Position numbers and translations under genes: made by a program. Positions 50,074 to 59,200 of a stretch of DNA of 64,000 bases are shown here, piece by piece. Source of the stretch: Streptomyces sp. HUAS CB01 (GTDB lineage Bacteria > Actinomycetota > Actinomycetes > Streptomycetales > Streptomycetaceae); NCBI RefSeq assembly GCF_030406905.1, contig NZ_CP129137.1:868001-932000 (forward strand), written 5' to 3'. The notes under the pieces were generated by a model. That model ran no database searches, was not told where the DNA came from, and saw only the letters and a program-made list of their open reading frames with translations. Position 1 is the first letter of the stretch; every line of letters starts with the position of its first letter.

Positions 50074-51006
50074 TCACAGGGCCCAGTACGGCCCCGAGAC
50101 GACGCGGTGGAGCAGCCGCACCGACGAGCCGTCCGGGGTGGTCGCCCGGACCTCGAACCGCAGATGCCGGCCCTTGGGTACGTCCGCGGCGCACTGGAAC
50201 TGGTGGCCGCCTGGCCCCTTCCTGGTGACGGCGAGATACGCGGACGGGTTTCCGCCGGCGGTGTCGGTGAGATAGAACCGGCCCTCGATCCGCGCCTCCT
50301 TGTGGGTGTTGTCGGCGAACAGCAGATGGACCAGGGTCGAGTGGCGCCGGGGCCCGGAGTGCAGGACGGCGTCGGTGAAGGCCAGGCCCGTCCAGACGCC
50401 GGAACGGAGCGCGACGTCCACGGTGTTGGACTCGTTCAGCATGGACGGCATGTCGGGGTCCTCCAGGGGCGGGCTCTGTCCGGTCGCACGGGCGACGATT
50501 CCGGGGAAGACGACGTTCTTGAACTGGCGTACCCGCGCGTCGCCCGGGCACGCGGTGCCGGACACCGCCCAGTCGGCGTGCAGACGGTGGTAGCCGTAGC
50601 CGGGGTCGGCGGCCGAGCGGCAGACCCGGAGCGGGATGCCGTGCCGGTGGTGCAGCCAGGAGCCGAGGGCGATCAGCTTCTCGACCTGCTCGGCGGTCCA
50701 CGGGTCGGTGTGCTGCAGGTTCGAAGCGGTCTCGATGCTGACCGCGCCGGTGCCGTCCGGACGCCGGTTCGCCTTGTAGTTGGCGTCCGCCCGGGTCTCG
50801 GTGCCGATGTACTGGCCGAGGTCTCCCCGGTAGCCGAGACCGAAGTGCGACTCCAGGCTGGAGCTGTCCCGCCAGTACTCGTAGATACGCCGTGCGGTCC
50901 ACGGCGCCGCGATGCTGTGCATGATGAACTGGGTCGGCCGGATGGCCGGCTGACCGTCCGACTCGGGCTGTAACTCGTACGTGGTGGCACCCGGGTACCA
51001 GGCCAT
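50074..51006 (-). CDS. PGRP-type N-acetylmuramoyl-L-alanine amidase-like protein
   Basis: A 310-aa protein. The first 180 residues are amidase_2/PGRP-like: FIMHSIAAPWTARRIYEYWRDS, SLESHFGLGYRGDLGQYIGTE and HRLHADWAVSGTACPGD. The C-terminal 120 residues are a separate beta-rich domain (VDVALRSGVWTGLAFTDAVLHSG, HSTLVHLLFADNTHKEARIEG). No signal peptide is visible, so export is unclear; it may act like a phage-type lysin. AAGGAGGT six bases before the ATG makes the start secure. Confidence 0.85.
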   Translation of the reverse strand: MAWYPGATTYELQPESDGQPAIRPTQFIMHSIAAPWTARRIYEYWRDSSSLESHFGLGYRGDLGQYIGTETRADANYKANRRPDGTGAVSIETASNLQHTDPWTAEQVEKLIALGSWLHHRHGIPLRVCRSAADPGYGYHRLHADWAVSGTACPGDARVRQFKNVVFPGIVARATGQSPPLEDPDMPSMLNESNTVDVALRSGVWTGLAFTDAVLHSGPRRHSTLVHLLFADNTHKEARIEGRFYLTDTAGGNPSAYLAVTRKGPGGHQFQCAADVPKGRHLRFEVRATTPDGSSVRLLHRVVSGPYWAL

Positions 51007-51224
51007 GCGTGCACCTCCTTCTGTCGTGCCCATGATCCTGATGCCGCAGGCCGGGGTCCGGGAAACCCCGTTGGGCGCCCTTTCGGTGCGGTGGGGGCGC
51101 GCCGGTGGTCACGCCGCGCCCGGACCCCATCCCCGGCCGGGCCCACCGGGCGCCGCTCCCTGTCCGCCCGGAACATCCCCCCTTGCTCGAACCGAGCGTG
51201 GCCCGGCGATGACGTGGCGCTGCA

Positions 51225-51678
51225 TCAGGCGGCTGTTCGGAAGGACCGTTGGATCCCCTCCGGATCATCGTGGGCCCCTGCCGCGCGCTCCTCGAAGCCC
51301 GGGTTGCCCCAGTTCGGGTCTGCGAAGACGTCGTGGACCCCTGCGGGGGTGGTGCGGAACGCGCGGCCGAACTCGGTCAGCTGCTCGTAGTCCTCATCGT
51401 CCACGCACTCCTCGCGCGTCAGCGTGGTGACCGTCGGCGGCGCGTGGTGTTCGGCCCGCACGGTGGACCGGTAGGCGAGGAAGACAACGGCCGGGTACTC
51501 GTCGGCGCGGACGGCAGCCAGCACCTCGTCAGCGGTTGCCCCGCCCAGGCCGGATCGTCGATGACGTGGACGTGCGCGTCGTGCTCCATCAGCGCCGCCG
51601 GCACGTCCTGCCACGCCTGGCCGTCGTGGTAGTCGGTCCTGAGGCCAGGGCGCTCGGCATGCAGGCCGACGGCGTACA
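51225..51678 (-). pseudogene. DUF6924-like gene with a single-base frameshift
   Basis: The first part reads VYAVGLHAERPG, LRTDYHDGQAWQDVPAAL, HVHVIDDPAWAG; the second, in a different frame, reads GATADEVLAAVRADEYPAVVFLAY and ends with DPNWGNPGFEERAAG. Together they match the DUF6924 type as I remember it. The shift lies at the four-base C run 51539-51542 (GGGG in the gene); adding one base joins the two parts as WAGATADEV. It may be a true mutation or a sequencing error in a homopolymer. Confidence 0.75.
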
Positions 51679-52093
51679 CCGTACGGACGGAACCGGGCTC
51701 GCCTCGTCCGCGCCGGTCCGAGGGCATCCGATGGGCGGCGGACCCGTCGGGTGGAGGGCCGCGCGGCACCACGGGGTGACCGCGAGCCGTGGGGCGGCAG
51801 CCGGACCGGCGGACGGTGCGGCTCAGCGGACCGGAGTGGACCTCCGGACCGGCGGACGGAGAGGACCTCCGGACCGGCCGGACGCCGTCGCGACCCGGGC
51901 GGCCCACGGGACGTGCGCGGCCCTCGCCACGCCCGACGGGCGGCCGACACGCCGGCGAACGGGGTCCCTCGGTCGGAGCAGCGGACGACGCCTTATGGGT
52001 CTATTCAGAGAGCTATCCGGTGATTTACGTGCTTATTGTCGGCGTGTTGACGCCTCATCGGATGGGGGCGTCCGAAGAGATCTCGGAGACCTT
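51679..52093. other. Intergenic stretch before the DUF4394 gene
   Basis: No gene. GC-rich short repeats (GACCGGCGGAC) fill 51800-51900. An AT-richer segment at 51995-52050, including TTATGGGTCTATTCAG and TTTACGTGCTTATTGTC, is likely to hold the promoter of the secreted protein gene, but I could not assign boxes with confidence. Confidence 0.5.
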
Positions 52094-52999
52094 ATGCGTG
52101 CAGCAGTTATCGCTCTTGCCCTCGCGGCCTCGATCGCCACGGCCGCACCGGCAACCGCCGTCGGCCTGGACGATGGAGGCAACGAGAACGGCGGCGGCAG
52201 CAACAGTCTGACCGTGACCGGTCTGACCAGTGACCAGAGGCTCGTGCAGTTCCGCGCCAACCGTCCCCAGGACGTCACGGAGATCGGCGCCGTCACCGGG
52301 CTCCAGGAGGACACGACGCTGGTCGGCATCGACTACCGGGTGCAGGACGGCCGTCTGTACGGCATCGGCAACGCCGGTGGCGTGTACACCATCAATGCGG
52401 AGACCGCGGTGGCCACCCTCCTCCACCGGCTCGAGGTGGCTCTGGAAGGCGCCCAGTTCGCTGTGGACTTCAGCGCTTCCGCCAACCGGCTGCGGATCCT
52501 CAGCAACACGGGTCAGAACCTGCGTCACAACGTCGAGACCGGGGACACGGAGACGGACACCGACCTCACGATCCTCGGGGTGACCGGCGCGGCCTACACC
52601 AACAACGACGCGGACCCGACCACGGACACCACGCTGTTCGTCATCGACACGAACGGCGACCAGGTCGGTGTCGTGTCCCCGCCGAACACCGGCGTCCTCG
52701 AGTCCACCGGCGACCTGGGTGTCAACGCCGCTCTTCCGGCCGGTTTCGACATCTACTCCTCGGCCAAGGCCACCAACCAGGGTTTCGCCTCGCTCCAGAC
52801 CAGCGGCGGGACCACCGGCTTCTACCGGGTCAACCTGCTGACCGGTGACGCCACGAGGGTCGGCCAGGCGTTCCCGGTCCAGGTGGTCGACATCGCCGTG
52901 CCCCTGACGCAGAACCAGGATGACGACGACGACAACGACGGTCCCGGAAACGGTGACGGTCCCGGAAACGGCAAGCCGGGCAACGGCAACGGAAACTGA
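52094..52999 (+). CDS. Secreted DUF4394 protein
   Basis: A 301-aa exported protein. The signal peptide is MRAAVIALALAASIATAAPA with cleavage after an ATA-type site near residue 24. The mature part is a beta-propeller-like DUF4394 domain with repeated patterns such as GIDYRVQDGRLYGIGNAGGVY, DFSASANRLRILSNTGQNLR and GVTGAAYTNND. It ends in an Asp/Gly/Asn-rich tail (DDDDDNDGPGNGDGPGNGK). GGAG lies seven bases before the ATG. Probably an extracellular protein of unknown role. Confidence 0.9.
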   Translation: MRAAVIALALAASIATAAPATAVGLDDGGNENGGGSNSLTVTGLTSDQRLVQFRANRPQDVTEIGAVTGLQEDTTLVGIDYRVQDGRLYGIGNAGGVYTINAETAVATLLHRLEVALEGAQFAVDFSASANRLRILSNTGQNLRHNVETGDTETDTDLTILGVTGAAYTNNDADPTTDTTLFVIDTNGDQVGVVSPPNTGVLESTGDLGVNAALPAGFDIYSSAKATNQGFASLQTSGGTTGFYRVNLLTGDATRVGQAFPVQVVDIAVPLTQNQDDDDDNDGPGNGDGPGNGKPGNGNGN

Positions 53000-53026
53000 T
53001 CCGGCCGATTCCAGGCGTATGACGCA

Positions 53027-53061
53027 GGTGCTGTGCCGGAGCGTTCCTCCGGCACAGCACC
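53027..53061 (+). terminator. Intrinsic terminator hairpin
   Basis: A perfect 15-bp stem (53027-53041 with 53047-53061) and CGTTC loop, 28 bases after the DUF4394 gene. Confidence 0.85.
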
Positions 53062-53103
53062 GCCGTATGCCCCGGGCCCGGTGCACGGCCGTGCGCACGA
53101 GGC

Positions 53104-53139
53104 GTACGCCGGGTACGCCGGGTACGCCGGGTACGCCGG
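53104..53139. repeat. Four copies of 9-bp GTACGCCGG
   Basis: A perfect 36-bp tandem array in the gap 53062-53347, which otherwise shows no gene. Confidence 0.9.
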
Positions 53140-53347
53140 AACCGGGCATACCGTACGACGCGTGCCCCGCCCGAACCGGACGTCAACCGACCACCGCACG
53201 ACCCACACCCGCCCGAACCGGACCTCACCTCTCCACCGGGCGACGGCGATTCGTCGCCGGCCGCTTCAGCCCGTTTCCGGGGGGAGCCGAAATCCCCGGC
53301 CGTGACCGTCGCTTCGGCGTCGCGGCGGCTGTCGCGCGTCCGGGTAC

Positions 53348-54307
53348 TCAGCCCGCCGTCGTCGCCGCGGCCTCGCCCCGGGGGCCGGGCGACACCGCGG
53401 CTGCCGCGCCGAGGAGACCCGCGTCGGTGCCCGTCAGGGCCGGCGCCACCACGAGGCCCCGGACGAAGGAGAGCGTGGCGTAGTCCCGCAGCGCGCGGCG
53501 CAGGGGGGCGAGGAGGACCTCGCCCGCACCCACCACTCCCCCGCCGATCACGGCGATACGGATCTCGACGAGCGTCGCGGTCGCGGCGATCCCCGCGGCC
53601 AGGGCCTGCGCGGCGCGCTCGAAGGAGGCGCGGGCGACCGGGTCGCCCGCGGCGGCGGCCGCGGCGACCGCGGCCGCGGAGGCGTCGCCGTCCGGGCCGG
53701 GGCGCCAGCCGCCCTCGAGGGCCCGCCGGGCGATGTTCGGGCCGCTCGCGATCCGCTCCACGCAGCCGCGCCCCCCGCACGGGCAGAGGTCGCCGTCGAG
53801 CTCCACGCTGATGTGGCCGATGTGGCCGGCGTTCCCGGTGGGCCCCGGGTGCAGCTTGCCGCCGAGCACGAGTCCGCCGCCGACGCCGGTGGACACGACC
53901 ATGCACAGGGCGTCGTCGTATCCGCGGGCGGCGCCCTGCCAGTGCTCGGCCGCGGTCATGGCGACACCGTCGCCGACCAGTTCCACCGGCAGCCCGCCGG
54001 TGGCCGTTCGCACTCGGTCCACCAGCGGGAATCCGCGCCAGCCGGGGACGTTCACCGGGCTGACGGTGCCGGCGGCAGCGTCCACCGGACCCGCGCTGCC
54101 AATGCCCACCGCGGTGACGTGCAGCCACAGCGGCGAGGCGCAGAGCTCGCCGAGGACCGAAGCGACCGCGCGCATCACCGTCTCGCCGTCCTCCCGCGCC
54201 GGCGTCGGCCGCTGCGCCCGTACGAGGATCCTGCCGCTGCCGTCCACCAGCGCACCGGCGATCTTGGTACCGCCGATGTCGAGCGCGGCGACGAGGTCGT
54301 TATGCAT
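53348..54307 (-). CDS. ROK-family sugar kinase
   Basis: A 319-aa kinase without a helix-turn-helix. ATP motif ALDIGGTKIAGALVDG, VGIGSAGPVDAAAGTVSPVNVPGW, catalytic Asp in VGDGVAMTAAEH, the STGVGGGLVLGGKL loop, and the zinc-type motif DGDLCPCGGRGCVERIASG. It phosphorylates a hexose such as glucose or N-acetyl-sugar. The start MHNDLVAALDIGG follows GGGAG. Divergent from a LacI-type regulator with a shared operator. Confidence 0.92.
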   Translation of the reverse strand: MHNDLVAALDIGGTKIAGALVDGSGRILVRAQRPTPAREDGETVMRAVASVLGELCASPLWLHVTAVGIGSAGPVDAAAGTVSPVNVPGWRGFPLVDRVRTATGGLPVELVGDGVAMTAAEHWQGAARGYDDALCMVVSTGVGGGLVLGGKLHPGPTGNAGHIGHISVELDGDLCPCGGRGCVERIASGPNIARRALEGGWRPGPDGDASAAAVAAAAAAGDPVARASFERAAQALAAGIAATATLVEIRIAVIGGGVVGAGEVLLAPLRRALRDYATLSFVRGLVVAPALTGTDAGLLGAAAAVSPGPRGEAAATTAG

Positions 54308-54365
54308 CGGTGTGCGATCTCCCGGGGACGGAACAGCGGCTTCTCCGACCAGTCTCCATTCCCCT

Positions 54366-54377
54366 GACAACGTTGTC
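54366..54377. promoter_or_regulatory. LacI-type operator
   Basis: GACAACGTTGTC, a perfect 12-bp palindrome with the central CG typical of LacI/GalR operators. It lies between the divergent ROK kinase and LacI-type genes. A TATGCT -10-like box follows at 54385. Confidence 0.75.
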
Positions 54378-54484
54378 CAGGGCCTATGCTCGACGCCACA
54401 GCCTCGCACAGCCCCGGAGCGGGCCGCAGCAACACCCGCCAGGTGCCCGGACGGGCACTCCCGACGACGACAGGACAGCGCATC

Positions 54485-55519
54485 GTGGCCGAGTTCGCCC
54501 GCCGCACCGACACCCGCTACGGCAACCGGCCCACCATGAAGGACGTGGCCGCGCGCGCCGGAGTCGGGCTGAAGACGGTATCGCGGGTGGTCAACGGCGA
54601 GCCGGGCGTCACCCCGGACACCGAGCGCCGGGTGCAGGAGGCCATCGAGGCGCTGGGTTTCCGCCGCAACGACAGCGCGCGTGTCCTGCGAAAGGGCCGT
54701 ACGGCGTCAATCGGGCTGGTCCTGGAGGATCTGGCCGACCCCTTCTACGGACCGCTGAGCCGGGCCGTCGAGGAGGTGGCCCGGGCACACGGCGCCCTGC
54801 TGATCAACGGCTCCAGCGCGGAGGACCCCGACCGCGAGCAGGAACTGGTGCTCGCGCTGTGCGCCCGCAGGGTGGACGGGCTGATCGTGATCCCCGCCGG
54901 TCACGACCACCGCTATCTGGAGCCCGAGATCAAGGCGGGCGTGGCGACGGTGTTCGTGGACCGTCCTGCGGGCCGGATCGACGCGGACGTCGTGCTCTCC
55001 GACAGCTTCGGCGGCGCCCGGGAGGGCGTCGCGCATCTGATCGCGCACGGCCACCGGAGGATCGGGTTCATCGGCGACCAGCCGCGCATCCACACGGCCG
55101 TGGAGCGACTGCGCGGCTACCGGGCCGCGATGGAGGACGCCGGACTGCCGGTGGACGAGCGCTGGGTGGCGCTGGGTTCGACGGACCCCGCGCGGGTCAC
55201 GGCGGCCACGGAGGAGATGCTGTCCGGTCCCGAGCCGGTCACCGCCGTCTTCGCGGGCAACAACCGGGTGACGGTCACGGCGGTACGGCTGCTGGCGGGG
55301 CGGGACACCCCGGTCGCGCTGGTCGGGTTCGACGACATCGAACTCGCCGATCTGCTGGGCATCACGGTGATCGCCCAGGACGCCGCCGCGCTCGGCCGCA
55401 CGGCCGCCGAACGGCTCTTCCGCCGGCTGGACGGGGTGTCGGAGGCGCCGGCCCGCGTCGAACTGACGACCAGGCTCCTGGCCCGCGGCTCGGGCGAGGT
55501 GCCTCCGCCCGGCGTCTGA
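54485..55519 (+). CDS. LacI-family transcriptional regulator
   Basis: About 344 aa. HTH TMKDVAARAGVGLKTVSRVVNG with hinge ARVLRKGRTASIGLVLEDLADPF, followed by a periplasmic-binding-type sensor (GFIGDQPRIHTAVERLRGY, VALVGFDDIELADLLG). The GTG start was chosen by domain distance; an ATG at 54386 is the alternative and would begin right after the operator. It probably represses itself and the divergent sugar kinase until a sugar binds. Confidence 0.92.
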   Translation: MAEFARRTDTRYGNRPTMKDVAARAGVGLKTVSRVVNGEPGVTPDTERRVQEAIEALGFRRNDSARVLRKGRTASIGLVLEDLADPFYGPLSRAVEEVARAHGALLINGSSAEDPDREQELVLALCARRVDGLIVIPAGHDHRYLEPEIKAGVATVFVDRPAGRIDADVVLSDSFGGAREGVAHLIAHGHRRIGFIGDQPRIHTAVERLRGYRAAMEDAGLPVDERWVALGSTDPARVTAATEEMLSGPEPVTAVFAGNNRVTVTAVRLLAGRDTPVALVGFDDIELADLLGITVIAQDAAALGRTAAERLFRRLDGVSEAPARVELTTRLLARGSGEVPPPGV

Positions 55520-55520
55520 G

Positions 55521-55617
55521 CGCGTGCGCGTGTGCGCGCGTGTACGTATGTGCACGTGTACGTATGCGCCGTGCGCGTGTGCCCGTGGGCGTGTGCGCGT
55601 GTGCCTGTGCGCGTCTG
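55521..55617. repeat. Alternating purine-pyrimidine (GT/GC) tract
   Basis: About 97 bases made almost wholly of alternating GC and GT (AC) steps, with interspersed GTACGTATG. Such sequence can adopt Z-DNA under negative supercoiling. It starts right after the LacI-type gene. The rest of the gap up to 55933 shows no clear gene. Confidence 0.75.
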
Positions 55618-55933
55618 CAGGCGGTTGTAGGCGGCGCGTGCTCGGCGGCTGCCCGGAATGCATGACCGGACGTCCACCGGGGCGGGGTGCGTTCCGGCAC
55701 GGGACGGCGCGCCGGAGGTGCGGGCCTCCTCGCTTTCACGTTTCCGACGGCGAGCGGTGCGTCGGAACGGCCGCTGCGCGCGGGGCACTTCGTCGACGTC
55801 TTCCGCCCGCGGCCGATCCGCTGGCGCCGACACCCCTGACACCGCCCGTCCTTGGAGACCGCCGGGACCAACACCATTTGGCGTGCTCCCGCTTGCTCGA
55901 CAGCAGGCCGGCCGGGCACCCCCGCGCGGCGCC

Positions 55934-57223
55934 CTACTGCGCGGTGGCCGTCAGATCGCCCCTTCGCGGCCGGGCGAACGCGTCGAGTTCGGCCCGGGTG
56001 AGGCCGGTGAGACGCGCGACCTCGGCGTCGTCGAGCGCACCGCAGTCCAGGCCGCGCAGCAGATAGCCGCTGAGCGCCTTCGCGGTGGCGGGCTCGTCCA
56101 TGATGTCGCCCTCGGTCCGGGAGACGTACGCGGCGAGCCGCGCTGCCGCGGCCTCCATGCCCTCGCGGTAGAACGCGAACACGGCGGCGTAGCGGGTCGG
56201 GAGGTGGCCGGGGTGCATGTCCCAGCCCTGGTAGTACGCACGGGCCAGGGCACGGCGCGTCAGCCCGTAGTGGAGCCGCCAGGCCTCGTGGACGTGGTCG
56301 GTGCCGCCGACCGGCAGCACGTTGGTGGAGCCGTCCGAGACACGGACGCCGGTGCCGGCGGCGGCGACCTGCATGATCGCCTTGGCGTGGTCGGCGGCGG
56401 GGTGGTCGCTGGCCTGGTGGGCGGCGCTGACGCCGAGACAGGCGCTGTAGTCGAAGGTGCCGTAGTGCAGCCCGGTGGCGCGGCCCTCGGCGGCGTCGAT
56501 CATGCGGGCGACGGTCGCGGTGCCGTCGGCGGCGAGGATGGCCTGGCTGGTCTCGATCTGGATCTCGAAGCCGATCCGTCCGGCGTCGAGTCCGTGCGTC
56601 CTCTCGAACGCCTCGAGGAGCCGGACGAAGGCCGTGACCTGCTGCGGGTAGGTCACCTTCGGCAAGGTGAGGACGAGCCCGCCGGGCAGGCCGCCGTGCT
56701 CCATCAGGCCGGTGAGGAAGACGTCGGTGGTGCGGATTCCCCGGTCGCGTACGGCGACCTCCATGCATTTCATGCGGATGCCCGTGTACGGCGCCGCAGT
56801 GCCGCCCGCGTACGCCTCGGAGACCAGCCGGGCGGCCCGGGCGGCGTCCGCGTCCTCGTCGCGGCCGTGGTAGCCGTCCTCGAAGTCGACGCGGAGGTCC
56901 TCCACGGGCTCGCGTTCCAGCTTGGCCCTCACACGGCTGTACACGGGCTCCGCGAGGTCGTCGGGAAGTCCGAGCACCCGGGCGAGGGTCGCGGCGTCCG
57001 GCGCGTGCTCGTCCAGCGCGGCGAGCGCCTGGTCGCCCCAGGAGCGGATGGTTCCGGCGTCGAACGCGTCACCGGGGACGTAGACGGTGTGGACGGGCTG
57101 GCGGGTGCCGGGGTCTCCCGGGTACCGGCGGGCGAGCTCGGCGTCCACCGGCGCGAGGGAGGCGCTGATGTCCTCGCTGACCGCGCCGGCGAGGCTCGTC
57201 GACACCTTCTCCTGCTGACCCAT
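55934..57223 (-). CDS. DUF6986 / HpcH-citrate-lyase-like aldolase
   Basis: A 429-aa protein with a TIM-barrel aldolase pattern: VHTVYVPGDAFDAG, DLRVDFEDGYHG, MKCMEVAVRDRG, IGFEIQIETSQAIL (the metal-binding Glu of HpcH-type enzymes), GLHYGTFDYSACLGV. The C-terminus RRGDLTATAQ resembles DUF6986 members as I recall. It may cleave or form C-C bonds of short keto acids such as glyoxylate- or malyl-type compounds. GGAGGGT before the ATG supports MGQQEKVSTSL as start. A perfect small inverted repeat lies 25 bases upstream. Confidence 0.82.
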   Translation of the reverse strand: MGQQEKVSTSLAGAVSEDISASLAPVDAELARRYPGDPGTRQPVHTVYVPGDAFDAGTIRSWGDQALAALDEHAPDAATLARVLGLPDDLAEPVYSRVRAKLEREPVEDLRVDFEDGYHGRDEDADAARAARLVSEAYAGGTAAPYTGIRMKCMEVAVRDRGIRTTDVFLTGLMEHGGLPGGLVLTLPKVTYPQQVTAFVRLLEAFERTHGLDAGRIGFEIQIETSQAILAADGTATVARMIDAAEGRATGLHYGTFDYSACLGVSAAHQASDHPAADHAKAIMQVAAAGTGVRVSDGSTNVLPVGGTDHVHEAWRLHYGLTRRALARAYYQGWDMHPGHLPTRYAAVFAFYREGMEAAAARLAAYVSRTEGDIMDEPATAKALSGYLLRGLDCGALDDAEVARLTGLTRAELDAFARPRRGDLTATAQ

Positions 57224-57247
57224 TCCGGCACCCTCCACACTCACGTC

Positions 57248-57264
57248 ATTCCGCCTGACGGAAT
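57248..57264. promoter_or_regulatory. Inverted repeat upstream of DUF6986 gene
   Basis: ATTCCG, five bases CCTGA, CGGAAT: a perfect 6-base inverted repeat close to the gene start. The shape is reminiscent of IclR-family (for example AllR) operators, but the regulator is not in the window. Confidence 0.5.
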
Positions 57265-57329
57265 CAACACTCCGCATGGTGAAGCTATCGGGGTGACTGA
57301 CCTGCGTCAATGGTCCCCCGGAACGCCGC

Positions 57330-57361
57330 GGGGCCGCGCGGTGGGTTCACCGCGCGGCCCC
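57330..57361 (-). terminator. Intrinsic terminator after etfBA
   Basis: A perfect 14-bp GC stem (57330-57343 with 57348-57361) and GGTT loop, 20 bases after the etfA stop. Confidence 0.88.
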
Positions 57362-57381
57362 GGACGGGCGTGCTGCCGGAC

Positions 57382-58356
57382 TCAGCCCTTGCGGGTCTTG
57401 ATCTCGTCGGTCAGCTGGGGGACGACCTCGAACAGGTCGCCGACCACGCCGTAGTCGACCAGGTCGAAGATCGGGGCCTCGGGGTCCTTGTTGACCGCCA
57501 CGATCGTCTTCGAGGTCTGCATGCCGGCCCGGTGCTGGATCGCTCCCGAGATGCCGGAGGCGATGTACAGCTGCGGGGAGACGCTCTTGCCGGTCTGGCC
57601 GACCTGGTTGGAGTGGGGGTACCAGCCGGCGTCCACGGCGGCGCGGGAGGCGCCGACGGCCGCGCCGAGCGAGTCGGCGAGCGCCTCGATCACCGAGAAG
57701 TTCTCGGCGCCGTTGACGCCGCGGCCGCCGGAGACCACGATCGCGGCCTCGGTCAGCTCGGGGCGGCCGGTCGACTCGCGCGGGGTGCGGGAGACGACCT
57801 TGGTGCCGGTCGCCTTGTCACCGAAGGTGACGTTCAGCGCCTCGACCGCACCGGCGGCCGGGGCGGCCTCCACGGGCGCCGAGTTCGGCTTCACCGTGAT
57901 GACCGGGGTGCCCTTGGAGACACGGGACTTGGTGGTGAAGGCGGCGGCGAACGCGGACTGCGTGGCCACCGGACCCTCGTCACCGGCCTCCAGGTCGACG
58001 GCGTCGGTGATGATGCCGGAGCCGATGCGGACCGCGAGACGGGCCGCGATCTCCTTGCCCTCGGCGGAGGACGGCACCAGCACCGCGGCCAGGGAGCCGC
58101 CGGCGGACACGGCCTCGTACGCGGCCTGCAGCGCGTCCACCTTGGGTACGACCAGGTAGTCGGCGAACTCGGGCGCGTCGGCGGTGAGGACCTTCACCGC
58201 GCCGTGCTCGGCGAGGGTGGCGGCGGTGGCCTCGGCGCCAGAGCCGAGCGCGACGGCGACCGGCTCGCCGACGCGGCGGGCCAGCGTCAGCAGCTCCAGG
58301 GTGGGCTTGCGGACGGCGCCGTCCACGTGGTCGACGTAGACGAGAACTTCAGCCAT
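57382..58356 (-). CDS. etfA: Electron transfer flavoprotein subunit alpha
   Basis: A 324-aa protein. The FAD-binding C-terminal half has VSGGRGVNGAENFSVIEALADSLGAAVGASRAAVDAG in parts, PQLYIASGISGAIQHRAGM and IVAVNKDPEAPIF, all family hallmarks. With EtfB it accepts electrons from acyl-CoA dehydrogenases and passes them to the quinone pool. It lies 58 bases after etfB. The start ATG (MAEVLVYVDHVDG) has GAGAGAAG upstream. Confidence 0.97.
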   Translation of the reverse strand: MAEVLVYVDHVDGAVRKPTLELLTLARRVGEPVAVALGSGAEATAATLAEHGAVKVLTADAPEFADYLVVPKVDALQAAYEAVSAGGSLAAVLVPSSAEGKEIAARLAVRIGSGIITDAVDLEAGDEGPVATQSAFAAAFTTKSRVSKGTPVITVKPNSAPVEAAPAAGAVEALNVTFGDKATGTKVVSRTPRESTGRPELTEAAIVVSGGRGVNGAENFSVIEALADSLGAAVGASRAAVDAGWYPHSNQVGQTGKSVSPQLYIASGISGAIQHRAGMQTSKTIVAVNKDPEAPIFDLVDYGVVGDLFEVVPQLTDEIKTRKG

Positions 58357-58414
58357 GGGACTTCTTCTCTCCTGCTTGCGAAGTGTGCGGGGCGGTTGGG
58401 GTGATGACCGAAGC

Positions 58415-59200
58415 TCAGATGAACTTCTGGCTCGCGAGGTACTCCGCGAGCTGCTTGCCGCCCTCGCCCTCGTCCTTGACGATCGTGCCCGCGGTGCGGG
58501 CCGGACGCTCGGCCGCGGAGTCCACCGCGGTCCAGGCACCCTCCAGGCCGACCTCCTCCGCCTCGATGTCGAGGTCGGACAGGTCCAGCGACTCCACCGG
58601 CTTCTTCTTGGCGGCCATGATGCCCTTGAAGGACGGGTAGCGAGCCTCGCCCGACTGGTCCGTCACGGACACGACCGCCGGCAGGGACGCCTCCAGCTGC
58701 TCCGACGCGGTGTCGCCGTCACGGCGGCCCTTGACGGTGCCACCCTCGACGGAAACCTCCGACAGGAGCGTCACCTGCGGGACGCCGAGCCGCTCGGCCA
58801 GGACCGCCGGGAGCACACCCATGGTGCCGTCCGTCGAGGCCATGCCGCAGACGACCAGGTCGTAACCCGTCTTCTCGATCGCCTTGGCCAGGACCAGCGA
58901 CGTGCCCATGACGTCGGTGCCGTGCAGATCGTCGTCCTCGACGTGGACGGCCTTGTCCGCACCCATGGACAGCGCCTTGCGCAGCGCGTCCTTGGCGTCC
59001 TCCGGCCCGACGGTCAGCACGGTGATCTCGGCGTCGTCCGCCTCATCGGCGATCTGCAGGGCCTGCTCGACCGCGTACTCGTCGAGCTCCGACAGCAGGC
59101 CGTCGACATCGTCGCGGTCGACGGTCAGGTCATCGGCGAAGTGCCGGTCGCCGGTGGCGTCGGGCACGTACTTCACACAGACAACGATCCTCAAGCTCAC
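58415..59200 (-). CDS. etfB: Electron transfer flavoprotein subunit beta
   Basis: A 261-aa protein with the EtfB N-terminus LRIVVCVKYVPDATGDRHF and the AMP-binding signature around VVCGMASTDGTMGVLPAVLAERLG. GTG start with GGAGAG six bases upstream. It is the first gene of the etfBA operon; its promoter should lie in the 189-bp gap to the flavin reductase gene. Confidence 0.97.
   Translation of the reverse strand: MSLRIVVCVKYVPDATGDRHFADDLTVDRDDVDGLLSELDEYAVEQALQIADEADDAEITVLTVGPEDAKDALRKALSMGADKAVHVEDDDLHGTDVMGTSLVLAKAIEKTGYDLVVCGMASTDGTMGVLPAVLAERLGVPQVTLLSEVSVEGGTVKGRRDGDTASEQLEASLPAVVSVTDQSGEARYPSFKGIMAAKKKPVESLDLSDLDIEAEEVGLEGAWTAVDSAAERPARTAGTIVKDEGEGGKQLAEYLASQKFI

Noticed and set aside
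51225..51678. Programmed frameshift
   Set aside because: No slippery heptamer or downstream structure beyond a short C run; mutation or sequencing error is simpler.
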